The notes under the pieces: model-generated
Told to the model about the DNA's origin: nothing
Database searches by the model: none
Seen by the model: the letters and a program-made list of their open reading frames with translations, nothing else
Shown: positions 18,949-29,012 of the stretch, in pieces
How positions within the stretch are numbered: position 1 is the first letter of the stretch
Layout of the letters: each line of letters starts with the position of its first letter
Translations under genes and position numbers: made by a program
Assembly: GCA_963779845.1 (NCBI GenBank)
Contig: CAVZZV010000002.1
Location: 310,001 to 374,000, forward strand
Direction: 5' to 3'
DNA from: CAVZZV01 sp963779845
GTDB lineage: Bacteria; Bacteroidota; Bacteroidia; Bacteroidales; GCA-2748055
Length of the DNA stretch: 64,000 bases

Positions 18949-20805
18949 ATGAAATATTTTCTCCCGGTATCCATGGCTTCTTTATTATTCTTAGGTTCTT
19001 GCGCTAATAAAGTTCCTAAAGATCTTCCTAACATTTTATGGATAACATCTGAAGATAACAGTCCTTTTCTAGGCTGCTATGGCGATAGTTTTGCCACAAC
19101 ACCAAACCTTGACAAGCTAGCTTCCGAAGGAATACTTTATACCCATGCTTATGCTAATGCACCCGTATGTGCGCCTGCCAGAAACACTATAATTACGGGC
19201 GTATATGCCAGCTCGGGAGGTAATGAAAATATGAGAAGTACGTATGAAAAATCAGATATAATTCATTATTACCCTGAATTCCTTCACGAAAAGGGATATT
19301 ATTGCACCAATAACAGGAAAGAAGACTATAACATTGATCCGGAGCAAATCAAGAATATCTGGGATGAAAGTAGTAAGGATGCACATTATAAAAACAGAAA
19401 CGATGGGCAACCTTTCTTTGCCATATTTAATTCCACGATATCCCATGAAAGCTCGATTCATAAGTGGAAACCGGATGAAGAACTAAGACACAAGCCGGAA
19501 GATGTTCAATTGCCTCCTTATCATCCTGATACCAAAGAGATGCGACACGATGGGGCTCAGTATTACGATAATGTGGAAGATATGGATGCCTGGGTAGGAC
19601 AAATGTTGAAAGAACTGGATGAAAGCGGTGAGGCTGAAAACACCATTGTTTTTTATTATGGTGACCACGGTGGTGTACTGGGAAGGAGCAAAAGATTCCT
19701 CTATGAGAGTGGTACCAGAGTTCCATTTATTATCAGGGTTCCTGAAAAATATAAGTATCTTCTGGACGGCGCAAAACCTGGTCCAAAAGATGATCGCCTT
19801 ATTAGTTTTGTGGATCTGGCCCCAACTCTGCTGAGTATTATTGGCACAGCTGTTCCTGATTATATGCAAGGGCATGCTTTTTTAGGAAAACAAAAAACAG
19901 AGGATCCTGAATATGCATTTATGTTCCGTGGTCGTATGGATGAACGATATGATTTGAGCCGATCCATTCGCAGCGACAAATATAGATATACAGTAAACTT
20001 TATGCCATTTAGGGAATACGGACAGCACTTGAATTATCTTTGGAAAGCTCCTTCGATGCAATCCTGGGAAAAAGCATTTCTCGCAGGAGAATGCAACGAA
20101 GTTCAAAGTGCTTTTTTTAAAACAAAACCTGTTGAAGAATTGTACCTGACTGAAGCTGATCCCTGGGAAGTTAATAATCTGGCAAACGATCCTCAATATA
20201 AAGAAGAGCTTATTAAGATGAGGGCCGCCTGCCTTGATTGGTTAAGAAATATAAAAGATGCCGGATTTATTCCTGAACCTATCAGGGATGAACTTTATGG
20301 TAATGCGAATACTTATGATATCGTACGGCAAGACACTTTTAATCTGAATAAAATTATTGATGCTGCATACCTTAGTATCAGTGAGAATGAAGATAATATT
20401 CCTGAGTATATACAATTACTTAAAGATAAAAATCCAATCATCAGTTATTGGGGTGCAATTGGATTACTTAACCTGGGTGAAAAAGCGGCTCCGGCCATTG
20501 ATGCGCTTGAAAATGCTTTGAACGATCAATCAGGATCCATTGCTCTACTGGCAGCTGAAAGCCTTTATCACCTGGGGAGAAAAGAAAAGGCTATTGAGAG
20601 CCTTTTGAATATCCTTGGAGATGAAAATGAATATTTAGAATGCTTTGCCATGAACACTATTGATTGTCTCCATCTGGATGACAAAAGAATCAAAGATAAA
20701 GTAGCCAATTTAAGTAAAGATATCAATATGAACCCAAAAGGATATGATGATAGGATGATAGTCAGACTTATGGAAAAATGGAAGCTTAAGATTGCTGAAT
20801 ATTAG
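18949..20805 (+). CDS. Lipoprotein sulfatase (SGSH-like) with C-terminal HEAT-like repeats
   Basis: From the ATG at 18949 the protein has 618 residues and a clean lipobox ending at Cys18 (FLGSC). An upstream in-frame start at 18886 would add 21 residues that bury the signal peptide. The sulfatase core shows ITSEDNSPFLGCYGD, the formylglycine motif CAPAR at residues 74-78 and FYYGDHGG. This variant set is seen in heparan N-sulfatase (sulfamidase)-like proteins. Residues about 480-600 form helical HEAT-like repeats (YWGAIGLLNLGEKAAPAID, ALLAAESLYHLGRKEKAIE), which may aid substrate or partner binding. It is a single-gene unit behind the GH3 remnant. Confidence 0.9.
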   Translation: MKYFLPVSMASLLFLGSCANKVPKDLPNILWITSEDNSPFLGCYGDSFATTPNLDKLASEGILYTHAYANAPVCAPARNTIITGVYASSGGNENMRSTYEKSDIIHYYPEFLHEKGYYCTNNRKEDYNIDPEQIKNIWDESSKDAHYKNRNDGQPFFAIFNSTISHESSIHKWKPDEELRHKPEDVQLPPYHPDTKEMRHDGAQYYDNVEDMDAWVGQMLKELDESGEAENTIVFYYGDHGGVLGRSKRFLYESGTRVPFIIRVPEKYKYLLDGAKPGPKDDRLISFVDLAPTLLSIIGTAVPDYMQGHAFLGKQKTEDPEYAFMFRGRMDERYDLSRSIRSDKYRYTVNFMPFREYGQHLNYLWKAPSMQSWEKAFLAGECNEVQSAFFKTKPVEELYLTEADPWEVNNLANDPQYKEELIKMRAACLDWLRNIKDAGFIPEPIRDELYGNANTYDIVRQDTFNLNKIIDAAYLSISENEDNIPEYIQLLKDKNPIISYWGAIGLLNLGEKAAPAIDALENALNDQSGSIALLAAESLYHLGRKEKAIESLLNILGDENEYLECFAMNTIDCLHLDDKRIKDKVANLSKDINMNPKGYDDRMIVRLMEKWKLKIAEY

Positions 20806-20924
20806 TAGATCATTGGAAAATGGGATTATGGTTACGCTAATTTGATTTACCTATGAGGTCTAAATATTTTCTCAATTCCCTTTTCATCCAAATAAATTCT
20901 GAAAGAAAATGCCAATAGTGATAA

Positions 20925-22658
20925 TTATTTCCCCCATGGCCATGGCTTAGCCTTTGTCCTTATCGCCTCCTTTTCCCACAAAGAGGAAAGTTCTTTCACT
21001 TTATCAGGGTACTTCAATGCGAGGTTGATGGTTTCAGAACGATCGTTCTCCATGTCATATAACTCCCATGCATCTTCATCTTCATCAGAAAACTTCTTGA
21101 ATTTCCGGGTTCTGGAAACCAATTTCCATTTTCCGGCACGAATAGCTCTGTTACCTTCATGTTCCCAAAAGATATAATCGCGGTCGATGGGTAAATTGGT
21201 GAAGGCAGGAACCAGGCTCTTCCCTTCATAAGCTTGAATATTATTTCCTTTATATGTTGAAGGGTAATCCAGATCGGCTATATCAATGCAAGTAGCCATA
21301 ATATCAATGAGGTGAGCAGGTTGGCTTCTAATTTCATTTTTTGCTGATATACCTGCCGGCCATTGCACAATTAAAGGACTTGATATTCCACCTTCATGTA
21401 CCCAATGCTTATAAAGCCTGAATGGTGTGTTACTTACATTGGCCCACTCTTCCCCATAAGCTACCCAGGTGTCGGCATCACCTGCCATAACACCTCTGCC
21501 ACTGCGAACATAGCGCCCATCGCGGGAGTACTCTGATCGTCTTCCATAGAATATTGAATCATAATGAAAAGGATGGAGAACTTTTTGTTCCTCAGTAAGG
21601 GGTACCTCTGGTTTATTAGTGCCTTGTGGTTCAGCACACCCGCCATTGTCCTGTAAAAAGAAAATGACTGTATTTTCCAATATACCTTTGGCCTCAAGAG
21701 CTGAAATAATCCGACCTATTCCCTGATCCATGATATCGACCATGGCGGCATACACTTCCATTCGACGTACCTGCCATTCTTTCATTTTTTCTTCTTCCCA
21801 TGCCGGGATATCAACGCCTCTTTCGGTTAAAACACACTGTTTATCTATTATACCAAGTTCTTTCAGTTTATTGAAACGCTGTACACGGATTTCATCCCAT
21901 CCCTTATCGTAAACGCCCTTATATTTTTCCACTTCCTTAGCCGGGGCATGTAAAGGCCAATGTGCTGCAGTATAGGCAACATAGAAGAAAAATGGTTTTC
22001 CATCCGGGTGCTCATTGATGAATTTGACAGTTGTGTCACTAATGGCATCTGTATAATAAAAATCCTTTCCCGGGGCAATAAATGAATTATTGCTTGCCAG
22101 TGTTCCGGGATCATAGAAACTTCCTGATCCGTTTATGGTGCCGAAATGTCGGTCAAAACCTCTTTGATGAGGCCAATTACTCTTATCTCCATTTGGGTCC
22201 AGATTTTGTGACAAATGCCATTTTCCGGTCATATAGGTAGCATATCCATTATTTTTGAATAGCTCAGCTAAGGTGACAGCATTTTTGCTTAGATCGTTTT
22301 TATAGCCTTCTTCAGCTTCAACAGGATAAGATGCCAGAGCTCCCATGCCAGCCTGATGAGGATAAAGACCAGTAAGCAGGGAGGCCCGAGTCGGACTGCA
22401 TCGTGCTGTGTTATAAAATTGGGTAAAGCGCAAACCATTTGCTGCCAGATGGTCGATGTTAGGCGTTTTTATTTCTGATCCAAAACAGCCAATATCCGAA
22501 AATCCCATATCATCGGCCATGATCACGATAACATTTGGTTTGTTCGTTTGACTTTTTTGAGTACCCACTTGCCCGCACATCATTAAAGTTGCACAGGGAA
22601 GGCTTAGGCCAAGGGCTTTTAATTTGGTGGTTGCAAAGATATGTTTGCTATTATGCAT
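20925..22658 (-). CDS. Secreted sulfatase (formylglycine type)
   Basis: A 577-residue sulfatase with a hydrophobic leader, MADDMGFSDIGCFG, the formylglycine motif CSPTRASLLTG with the cysteine at residue 87, GKWHLS and FLQDNGG. It belongs to the same subgroup as the products at 10505 and 45207 (shared EIKTPNIDHLAANGLRFTQF-like stretch and a long insertion before the C-terminal domain). It is the last gene of the minus-strand Sus series, 99 bases after the BACON gene with a strong hairpin in the gap, so its expression may differ from that of the upstream genes. Confidence 0.93.
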   Translation of the reverse strand: MHNSKHIFATTKLKALGLSLPCATLMMCGQVGTQKSQTNKPNVIVIMADDMGFSDIGCFGSEIKTPNIDHLAANGLRFTQFYNTARCSPTRASLLTGLYPHQAGMGALASYPVEAEEGYKNDLSKNAVTLAELFKNNGYATYMTGKWHLSQNLDPNGDKSNWPHQRGFDRHFGTINGSGSFYDPGTLASNNSFIAPGKDFYYTDAISDTTVKFINEHPDGKPFFFYVAYTAAHWPLHAPAKEVEKYKGVYDKGWDEIRVQRFNKLKELGIIDKQCVLTERGVDIPAWEEEKMKEWQVRRMEVYAAMVDIMDQGIGRIISALEAKGILENTVIFFLQDNGGCAEPQGTNKPEVPLTEEQKVLHPFHYDSIFYGRRSEYSRDGRYVRSGRGVMAGDADTWVAYGEEWANVSNTPFRLYKHWVHEGGISSPLIVQWPAGISAKNEIRSQPAHLIDIMATCIDIADLDYPSTYKGNNIQAYEGKSLVPAFTNLPIDRDYIFWEHEGNRAIRAGKWKLVSRTRKFKKFSDEDEDAWELYDMENDRSETINLALKYPDKVKELSSLWEKEAIRTKAKPWPWGK

Positions 22659-22684
22659 GATTGAAAATAAATTTATGATTTAAT

Positions 22685-22722
22685 TAAATTGGAAGTGACA
22701 GGAATTTGTCACTTCCAATTTA
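22685..22722 (-). terminator. Strong hairpin between BACON gene and sulfatase
   Basis: A perfect 16-base inverted repeat (core AATTGGAAGTGACA with TGTCACTTCCAATT, six-base loop) lies in the 99-base gap. On the minus strand it is followed by AT-rich sequence but no long T run. It could be a weak terminator or an RNA-processing/stabilising hairpin that sets the surface-protein genes apart from the sulfatase. Confidence 0.55.
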
Positions 22723-22757
22723 TCCATAAAGATATTGCTTTATTAACTATTTATCTA

Positions 22758-24023
22758 CTAATTAGGGATCAGAATGGTTATATCATCCAGGAATATTCGG
22801 TTTTTTCCTTTTCCAACTCCCGAAAGCAGATAATCACCACCAAGGAATAATATCTGAGTATCTGAAGTTGCACCAGTAATGGTAAAGGTGCGTAAAGCCT
22901 CAGGCTCTTCCCAGAAGGCAGCACAATAAGCTTCGTGTGTAGCATCATCTGCAGGGTAGGTAGGCCAGTTATCAATAATAAATTGACTTTGACTCAGGGT
23001 TCCCGGTCCAATAAGGCTGATGTTAAGGAAATTGTCGTCCTGGGTTCCACCTTTAGTTTGGTATGGTACAGACTTGAATTTCACAATAAGATCTTGTGTG
23101 CCAACGATTTCCGGAATTTTAGGAGAAATAATATCTCCTCCATAACTTGTTTTCCCAAGTTTGACACATCCGATAAGTCCATAAAGTGGACGATCACCAG
23201 ATCCGGGATTTAGGGTACTTGTCCAGCCTTCTGCCAACTCCTCAGGAGTCCATGAATCGTATCTGATTACACCGGTTGTATTATAGAAAATTTGAGTGCT
23301 GTAATTCAACCAACTAAAGTCTTCAAATAATACGATGGTCCCTTCACTTTTACCGTTTTGGGAAATAACCAGAATTGCATTTAAAGCGGGGAACTGTGCA
23401 GAGGTAAAAGCAACATTGGCTATCCTGGCATCGGCATTATCATTTGACGTGGCAGAGAATGTCAGATCTGTGAATGTAGCACCCGCAGCTTCAGCTTTTG
23501 TAAATGTGAACCAGTCTGCATCTGAGCTATATGTATACTCTATATTTGATTTTACATTTATCACTACATCCTGCTCGGCCTGAATAATATTTATACCGGC
23601 TTCTATATCTGCGACTGATAAGTATGGTTCTGAACCTTCCTGATCCACCCGGAACAGGACAGGTTGTTCTTCCCCATCAACGACAAGGGCAAAATTCATG
23701 GTCCGGGCATCGAAGGTATTGTTTTCCTTAACAATAATTTTAAAGATGCCGTCATCATCGCCCTCATCAGGAAAAGCACGCACCCAATCCCCTTCAGTTT
23801 GTGCAACGATTTTCCAGGGTCTGTTGGAGCGTACCGTGTAACTTTGGGTTATGCCTGACATAGAGGTAGACAATCCTGTAGGGTCACCCTCAATTGTAAA
23901 ATAAGGATCTCCACTCTTTTCGTCATTTTTTTGACAGGAGAAGAAAAGGCCCATTGCGATGAAAGAAATGATGGTCAAAATTATAAAGGGGCTTTTCGAG
24001 CTATTGAAACTTTTCATTTTCAT
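22758..24023 (-). CDS. BACON-domain lipoprotein, probable surface glycan-binding protein
   Basis: The 421-residue protein has a lipobox ending at Cys30 (GLFFSC). Two BACON-type beta-sandwich domains follow at about 40-125 and 130-225, with the typical SNRPWKI..EGDWV and YTYSSDADWFTF tryptophan segments and ending in ISQNGKS. Residues about 230-421 form an unassigned beta-rich module ending in a FLDDITI-like strand. Lying 26 bases after SusD, it holds the place of a SusE/F-like surface glycan-binding protein. BACON modules usually act as spacers that hold binding domains away from the membrane. The ligand is unknown; the C-terminal module is the likely binding part. Confidence 0.8.
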   Translation of the reverse strand: MKMKSFNSSKSPFIILTIISFIAMGLFFSCQKNDEKSGDPYFTIEGDPTGLSTSMSGITQSYTVRSNRPWKIVAQTEGDWVRAFPDEGDDDGIFKIIVKENNTFDARTMNFALVVDGEEQPVLFRVDQEGSEPYLSVADIEAGINIIQAEQDVVINVKSNIEYTYSSDADWFTFTKAEAAGATFTDLTFSATSNDNADARIANVAFTSAQFPALNAILVISQNGKSEGTIVLFEDFSWLNYSTQIFYNTTGVIRYDSWTPEELAEGWTSTLNPGSGDRPLYGLIGCVKLGKTSYGGDIISPKIPEIVGTQDLIVKFKSVPYQTKGGTQDDNFLNISLIGPGTLSQSQFIIDNWPTYPADDATHEAYCAAFWEEPEALRTFTITGATSDTQILFLGGDYLLSGVGKGKNRIFLDDITILIPN

Positions 24024-24049
24024 GGTTTTATTTTTTAAGTTTTGACTAT

Positions 24050-25627
24050 TTACTCTTGGTTAATAGCTTGTTTGCTCCACCATACTGGTGTTTTCATGTT
24101 ATTAGGCCCACCCATGGCTTCCAGTGCGGCATTTGCGTTGGCACTGTTTGTTGACATGGTGGTGGGGGGATATCCAAAACGGGTAGGAAAAATTCCGTCG
24201 TTATAGGTTTTCGTTCCTTCTCCAATGGTGAGCTCGGGATAGCCTGTTCTGCGATATTCATGGTAGGCTTCCATACCTATCCAGAAGAGTGCTAAATATT
24301 TCTGGTTACCAAGAAATTCTTCTTTGTCAGCGGCCAGATCCCATGAACCGAGAGGTGATAAAAGATAAGTATCCATCTCTGCAGAGGTGATTGAAGTTGG
24401 GGTTTCAGAGAAGGCTCCTTGCTCAGACCATTTTCCCATTGAAGCTTTTACTCCCGCTTCATAATAGCTTTTAGCTAAAGCCTGTCCTCCACTAATCCAG
24501 CCTTTCAGTGCTGCCTCGGCAAAAATAAACTGTACTTCGGCATAATCCATATAAGTAGCAGGTGCATCTTTACGACAAAAAACCCTAAAGTTTAACCATG
24601 AAGTACCTGGGTCAACAAGGCTTCTTTCTTGTTCTGTACCTCCTGATATTGTACCCTTCCATACATTATCAGGATTGACTGAAACAACGGTATTTTTCTT
24701 CCCGATAATGGGCAATCGTGGATCAACATAGACCTGATTACCATTTATATCTGTCTGAACTGTCATACCAATCAACTGCTCGGTAAGTTTTCTTCCGCTG
24801 GAAGTGAACTCGCTTTCTGTGGTTGTGCCAAAATTGCTCAGATATGGGTCGTTACCCGAAAAATGAACCGTTGCATTGTCGTCGTTCGAAGTGAATATAG
24901 GATACTTTGCAGGATTGTTCAGGATTTCTGTCATTTTAGTCCCAACATTCATTTCTGATCGTCCACTTACCCGGCACAAAAGCCTAAGGTATAAAGAATT
25001 GTTGAATTTTCTCCATAAAGTCATATCCCCGCCGTACATACCATCCATGGAAGGATTCAAGAATATGGGTTTAGAAGCATAGATATCATTTGCTGCTTCA
25101 AGTTCGGCAAACAGGGATTCATATATTTCCTTTTGAGAATTAAATTCAGGAGTTAGCGTACCACCTACCGTAGGACCGGTAAAGGCTTCATCATAAGGAA
25201 CAGGACCAAACATATCGGTCATATTGGAATAGAACAAGGCCTTGAAAGTGAGTGCGATAGCTTCCAATGTAGGATTATCCTGCTCCCTGGCTAAATCATA
25301 CATATGGATTATATTCTTCAGGTAATTGGCATAAAAATTCCAAAAACCTCCCCAATCCCTTGATTCTTCAAGAAAATAAAGGTGTTCTCTTCGGGTAACA
25401 CCCCCTGTATGCGCTGTGAACTGCATTAGTTCGTTATTGTAGTACCATGTGCGTTGCAACCACTGATTAGCAGAATTATAAAGAATGGGCTCAAACATAT
25501 TCTCAGCCTTAATCATGCCAACTGTGGTCCGGTTTGGATTTGTATTGATTTCTTCAAAGTCCTTGGTACAATGACTAAAGACTCCCAGAATAAATCCACA
25601 TATTATAATTAATTTAAGTTTTTTCAT
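24050..25627 (-). CDS. SusD/RagB-family substrate-binding lipoprotein
   Basis: From the ATG at 25627 the protein has 525 residues with a lipobox ending at Cys20 (GVFSHC) followed by TKDFEEINTNPN. An upstream start at 25672 would add 15 residues and overlap the SusC end, so it is not preferred. The SusD-like_2 pattern is clear: tetratricopeptide helices (LEAIALTFKALFYSNMTDMFGPVPYDEA), TYMDYAEVQFIFAEAALKGW, and a C-terminal YPELTIGEG and RFGYP. SusD proteins sit on the cell surface as the lid of a SusC transporter and bind the incoming oligosaccharide or other ligand. The gene follows SusC by 16 bases. Confidence 0.94.
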   Translation of the reverse strand: MKKLKLIIICGFILGVFSHCTKDFEEINTNPNRTTVGMIKAENMFEPILYNSANQWLQRTWYYNNELMQFTAHTGGVTRREHLYFLEESRDWGGFWNFYANYLKNIIHMYDLAREQDNPTLEAIALTFKALFYSNMTDMFGPVPYDEAFTGPTVGGTLTPEFNSQKEIYESLFAELEAANDIYASKPIFLNPSMDGMYGGDMTLWRKFNNSLYLRLLCRVSGRSEMNVGTKMTEILNNPAKYPIFTSNDDNATVHFSGNDPYLSNFGTTTESEFTSSGRKLTEQLIGMTVQTDINGNQVYVDPRLPIIGKKNTVVSVNPDNVWKGTISGGTEQERSLVDPGTSWLNFRVFCRKDAPATYMDYAEVQFIFAEAALKGWISGGQALAKSYYEAGVKASMGKWSEQGAFSETPTSITSAEMDTYLLSPLGSWDLAADKEEFLGNQKYLALFWIGMEAYHEYRRTGYPELTIGEGTKTYNDGIFPTRFGYPPTTMSTNSANANAALEAMGGPNNMKTPVWWSKQAINQE

Positions 25628-25643
25628 TTTTTTTGTATTAAAA

Positions 25644-28600
25644 TTAAAACGATAATTTAACATTGGCTCCAAATGTACGGGTCATTGGGAAAGAACCGAC
25701 TTCAATGCCATTGAACACATCTGTACCGCTCATCATTCCTCCTTCAGGATCAAACTGTGGCCATTTGTCCCATGAGAAAACATTTGTTGCAAATATGGCT
25801 ACACTAGCTCCCTGCAAGAAACTTAATCTTTTATAAAGACTCGAAGGGAAGTCATATTCAAGTCGGACCTCCCTAAGTTTTAAAAAGGATGTACTATAAG
25901 TATGGGCTTCACCATTGTATCGGTCAAGGACGCGCGCCTGATAATAGGTGTAAATATTGGAGGTAATTGTATTGTTGGGCTGACAAATCATGGTGCCATC
26001 TTCATTTTCAGAAATTACGTTCACTCCGTCGGCAACAATACCATCATATCTACCGGGCAAAGAATTTGTAAGCTTACCCTGATAGGATAAAATACCATCG
26101 GTTACCGAGAATCGGTTTCCTCCCCATTGGTAAGCAAAAGACATTCCCAGGCTTAGGCTTTTGTACCTCATGGTAGAATTAAAACCCCCTCTCCAGTCGG
26201 GATTGACTTTTCCAAGATAGTTGTCTGCAGAGGAAGTCAGTGATGGCAAACCATCAGATCCAATAAGCACCTGCCCTGAACAATCAATTTCCTTGCCCTC
26301 ATCACTCATATAATATGATCCTTCAGGCGCTTTCCTAAGGGCAAAGCCATATAATTGATGCATTTCTTCTCCAACATAGGAATATACATGTAACCTTCCG
26401 CCAATGGTTGTTCCCATATCAGTTTCAAGTGGTGTATCAATATCCCAATTATCCTGCAAGCTAACCAGCTTATTAATATTCCTGGCTCCATTGATATTTA
26501 TGTTCCATGTGAATTTACTTGTTTTAACAGGGGTGGCATTTAAGGCAATTTCTATACCCTTGTTCGTTATTTCCCCTGCATTGATTTTAATGGCCGATGC
26601 GCCAACAATTGGATCCAGATCAACTTCAACAATTTGATCTGTTGTAGATGAGTTATACAATGCCACATCAAAACCCAAACGGTTTTGGAAGAACCTGGCT
26701 TCCAATCCCAGTTCCCAGCTTTCCACATTCTCTGGTTTTATCCTGGGATCGGGAATGAGTAGCAGGCAGACCATATCCTCCACTAATTGAAGATGCTGAA
26801 TAATACTGGGCCAGCGAATAGGGACTGGTGTCGTTACCCACGTTTGCCCATGACAAGCGAAGTTTGGTAAAGGTGATAGCAGGAGCCACCGTCTGAAAGT
26901 CAAAAACTTGGTTCAGTAAAACGCTACCGGCTACTGAAGGATAAAAATAGGACCAGTAATTTTTGGATAACGCACTTGTCCAGTCATTTCTTCCGGTAAT
27001 ATCCAAAAAGTAGGTATCTTCCCATCCAAGAGAAATTAATCCATATAAACTATTGATAACTTTCGAACTCCTGTAATTATCCGGACCGGGGTTAATCCCG
27101 GTCGGAACGTTTGAGGTATGATAAACACCCTCGATATCTAATTCTTCAAGTGTGACTTTTTCCCTCATATACCTGGATGACAAATTGTTTCCACCAAAGG
27201 CAGTCGTTATAGTGAATCGGTCATCAACGAAACCACCTTGATATTTGAGTAAAATATCTGTATTGATTTCATAATTAATGAGTGTTTCTTCCCGGTAGAA
27301 GCCATTGTTCCATACCGATGTCAACTTAGGTTTTTGCTGGGTTCGGAAATCCACGCCCATATCCAAACCCGATTTTACATCGAAAGTAAGACCTCTGGCC
27401 AAGTCCACTGTGAAACCAGCAGAACCAAAGACCCTGTCTTTGTTAAAGCCATTTAATTCTTCATACAGAACCCTGTATGGATTATAACCTCCGGTTCCGG
27501 CAACAACCAAACTTCTTCCGTCCTGGGATATATTGGAATTTCGATTGATCTCGTTGAACCTGCCCTGAAAATACTCATCTTTCCAGTTACTCATTGAGTT
27601 GGAGTTGTAACCCCACATCAAATCGTACATCACTGTAGTCTGGTGATAGCCCGACATTGGCATATTATCGCTGTTAGTGCGATAGTAGTTAATTTTTGAA
27701 TTGAACTTTACCCATTTATTTATTGGTGATTCAAAAGAGAAAGAGTAGGATTGTTTTTTATAACCTGTATTTGGCAAAATCCACTCATTTTTAGTATCGG
27801 TTACTGAAAAACGGACATTGGTTCCTTCGCCATTACTTCCATTAATGGATATGGAGTTGTTAAAGGTATAACCATCCCTGAATATTCCTGTAAACCAATC
27901 ATCCTGATAAACAAAGGGGGTTTTCTGGATCAAACCGGTTTCCCAATCCAATCCTTCGTATTGATAACGGAGTTTGTTTGGATCAAATTTTTCTCCCCAG
28001 GCATAGCGGGAAAGATTCCGTGGAGGGTTATCCGCAGAGCCGGTTTGTTCTGATGTCAGTGTCCAAAAGTTAAATTCATCAAGACCAAGATCCGAACCGG
28101 ATCCATATTGGGTTTGAAAATCCGGCCAATATCCAGCCCTCTCACCAACGATGGAAGAACTGACGGTTACCCCGACTCCTTTGTTCTTACGACCGGATTT
28201 AGTAGTAATTACAATAGCTCCATTTGCTGCACGTGAGCCATAAAGAGCTGTAGCTGCCGGACCTTTTAAGATGGAAACTGATTCTATATCTTCAGGATTC
28301 AGGTCGCTGGCCCCATTTCCGAAATCAACAGGAAAATCACCCCCGGAATTGGTGTAACTACTACTGGAGGTGGTTGCTGTAGTTCCCGCTCTGATTGGTA
28401 TACCATCGACAATAAAGAGGGCTTCATTTTTGCCGTAATTAAGTGACTGATCACCACGAAGGGTCACCCGTACTGAACCAATAGGCCCGGTATTTGCTCC
28501 GGACATGGTAAGTCCTGCTACTTTACCGGACATCCCGTTTAACCAGTTTCGCGAAACAGTTTGGGTCAGCTCTTCATTATCAACTGTTGTTATTGCATAC

Positions 28601-28971
28601 CCGAGGGACTTCTTCTCCCTGGTCAAGCCCAAAGCGGTCACAACGACCCCCTCCAGTTCTACTGAGCTCTCCTGCATCGTAACATTGATAACCGTCTGAT
28701 TGCCTACCGGAATTTCTTGCGATTCAAGTCCAATAAACTGAAAAACCAACACAGCATCATTGCCCGGAATTCTAATATGGTACACACCCTTAGCATCAGT
28801 AATGGTTCCGGTTGTAGTGCCCTTGACTAAAACTGAGGCCCCGATTACCGGGCTTTGGTCTGCTGAGAGTACAGTTCCTTGTACTTCCCTACTTTGTGCC
28901 ATAATTGGTATTGAAACCAAAAACAACAAAAATACGGAAAGGATAAATTTCAACATTGATTTTAATTTCAT
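25644..28971 (-). CDS. SusC/RagA-family TonB-dependent transporter, frameshifted
   Basis: Two overlapping frames, 26668-28971 and 25644-26903, are one gene of about 1100 residues. The first part has a signal peptide, a carboxypeptidase-regulatory-like domain (VQGTVLSADQSPVIGASVLVKG), the SusC plug (TVSRNWLNGMSGKVAGL, GPAATALYGSRAANGAI) and half the barrel. The second continues the barrel from IPDPRIKPENVESWELG and ends with the outer-membrane signature TFGANVKLSF. Deleting one base at about 26758-26765 joins them as LPATIPDPRIKPEN. SusC imports ligands bound by SusD. The gene lies in the glp-sulfatase series, 41 bases after the phosphoesterase gene. The break may be a sequencing error; if real, the transporter is dead. 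Confidence 0.9.
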
Positions 28972-29012
28972 AATTTTTAGGTGTTAAGTTAATAGTAATT
29001 AAAATAATTTAA

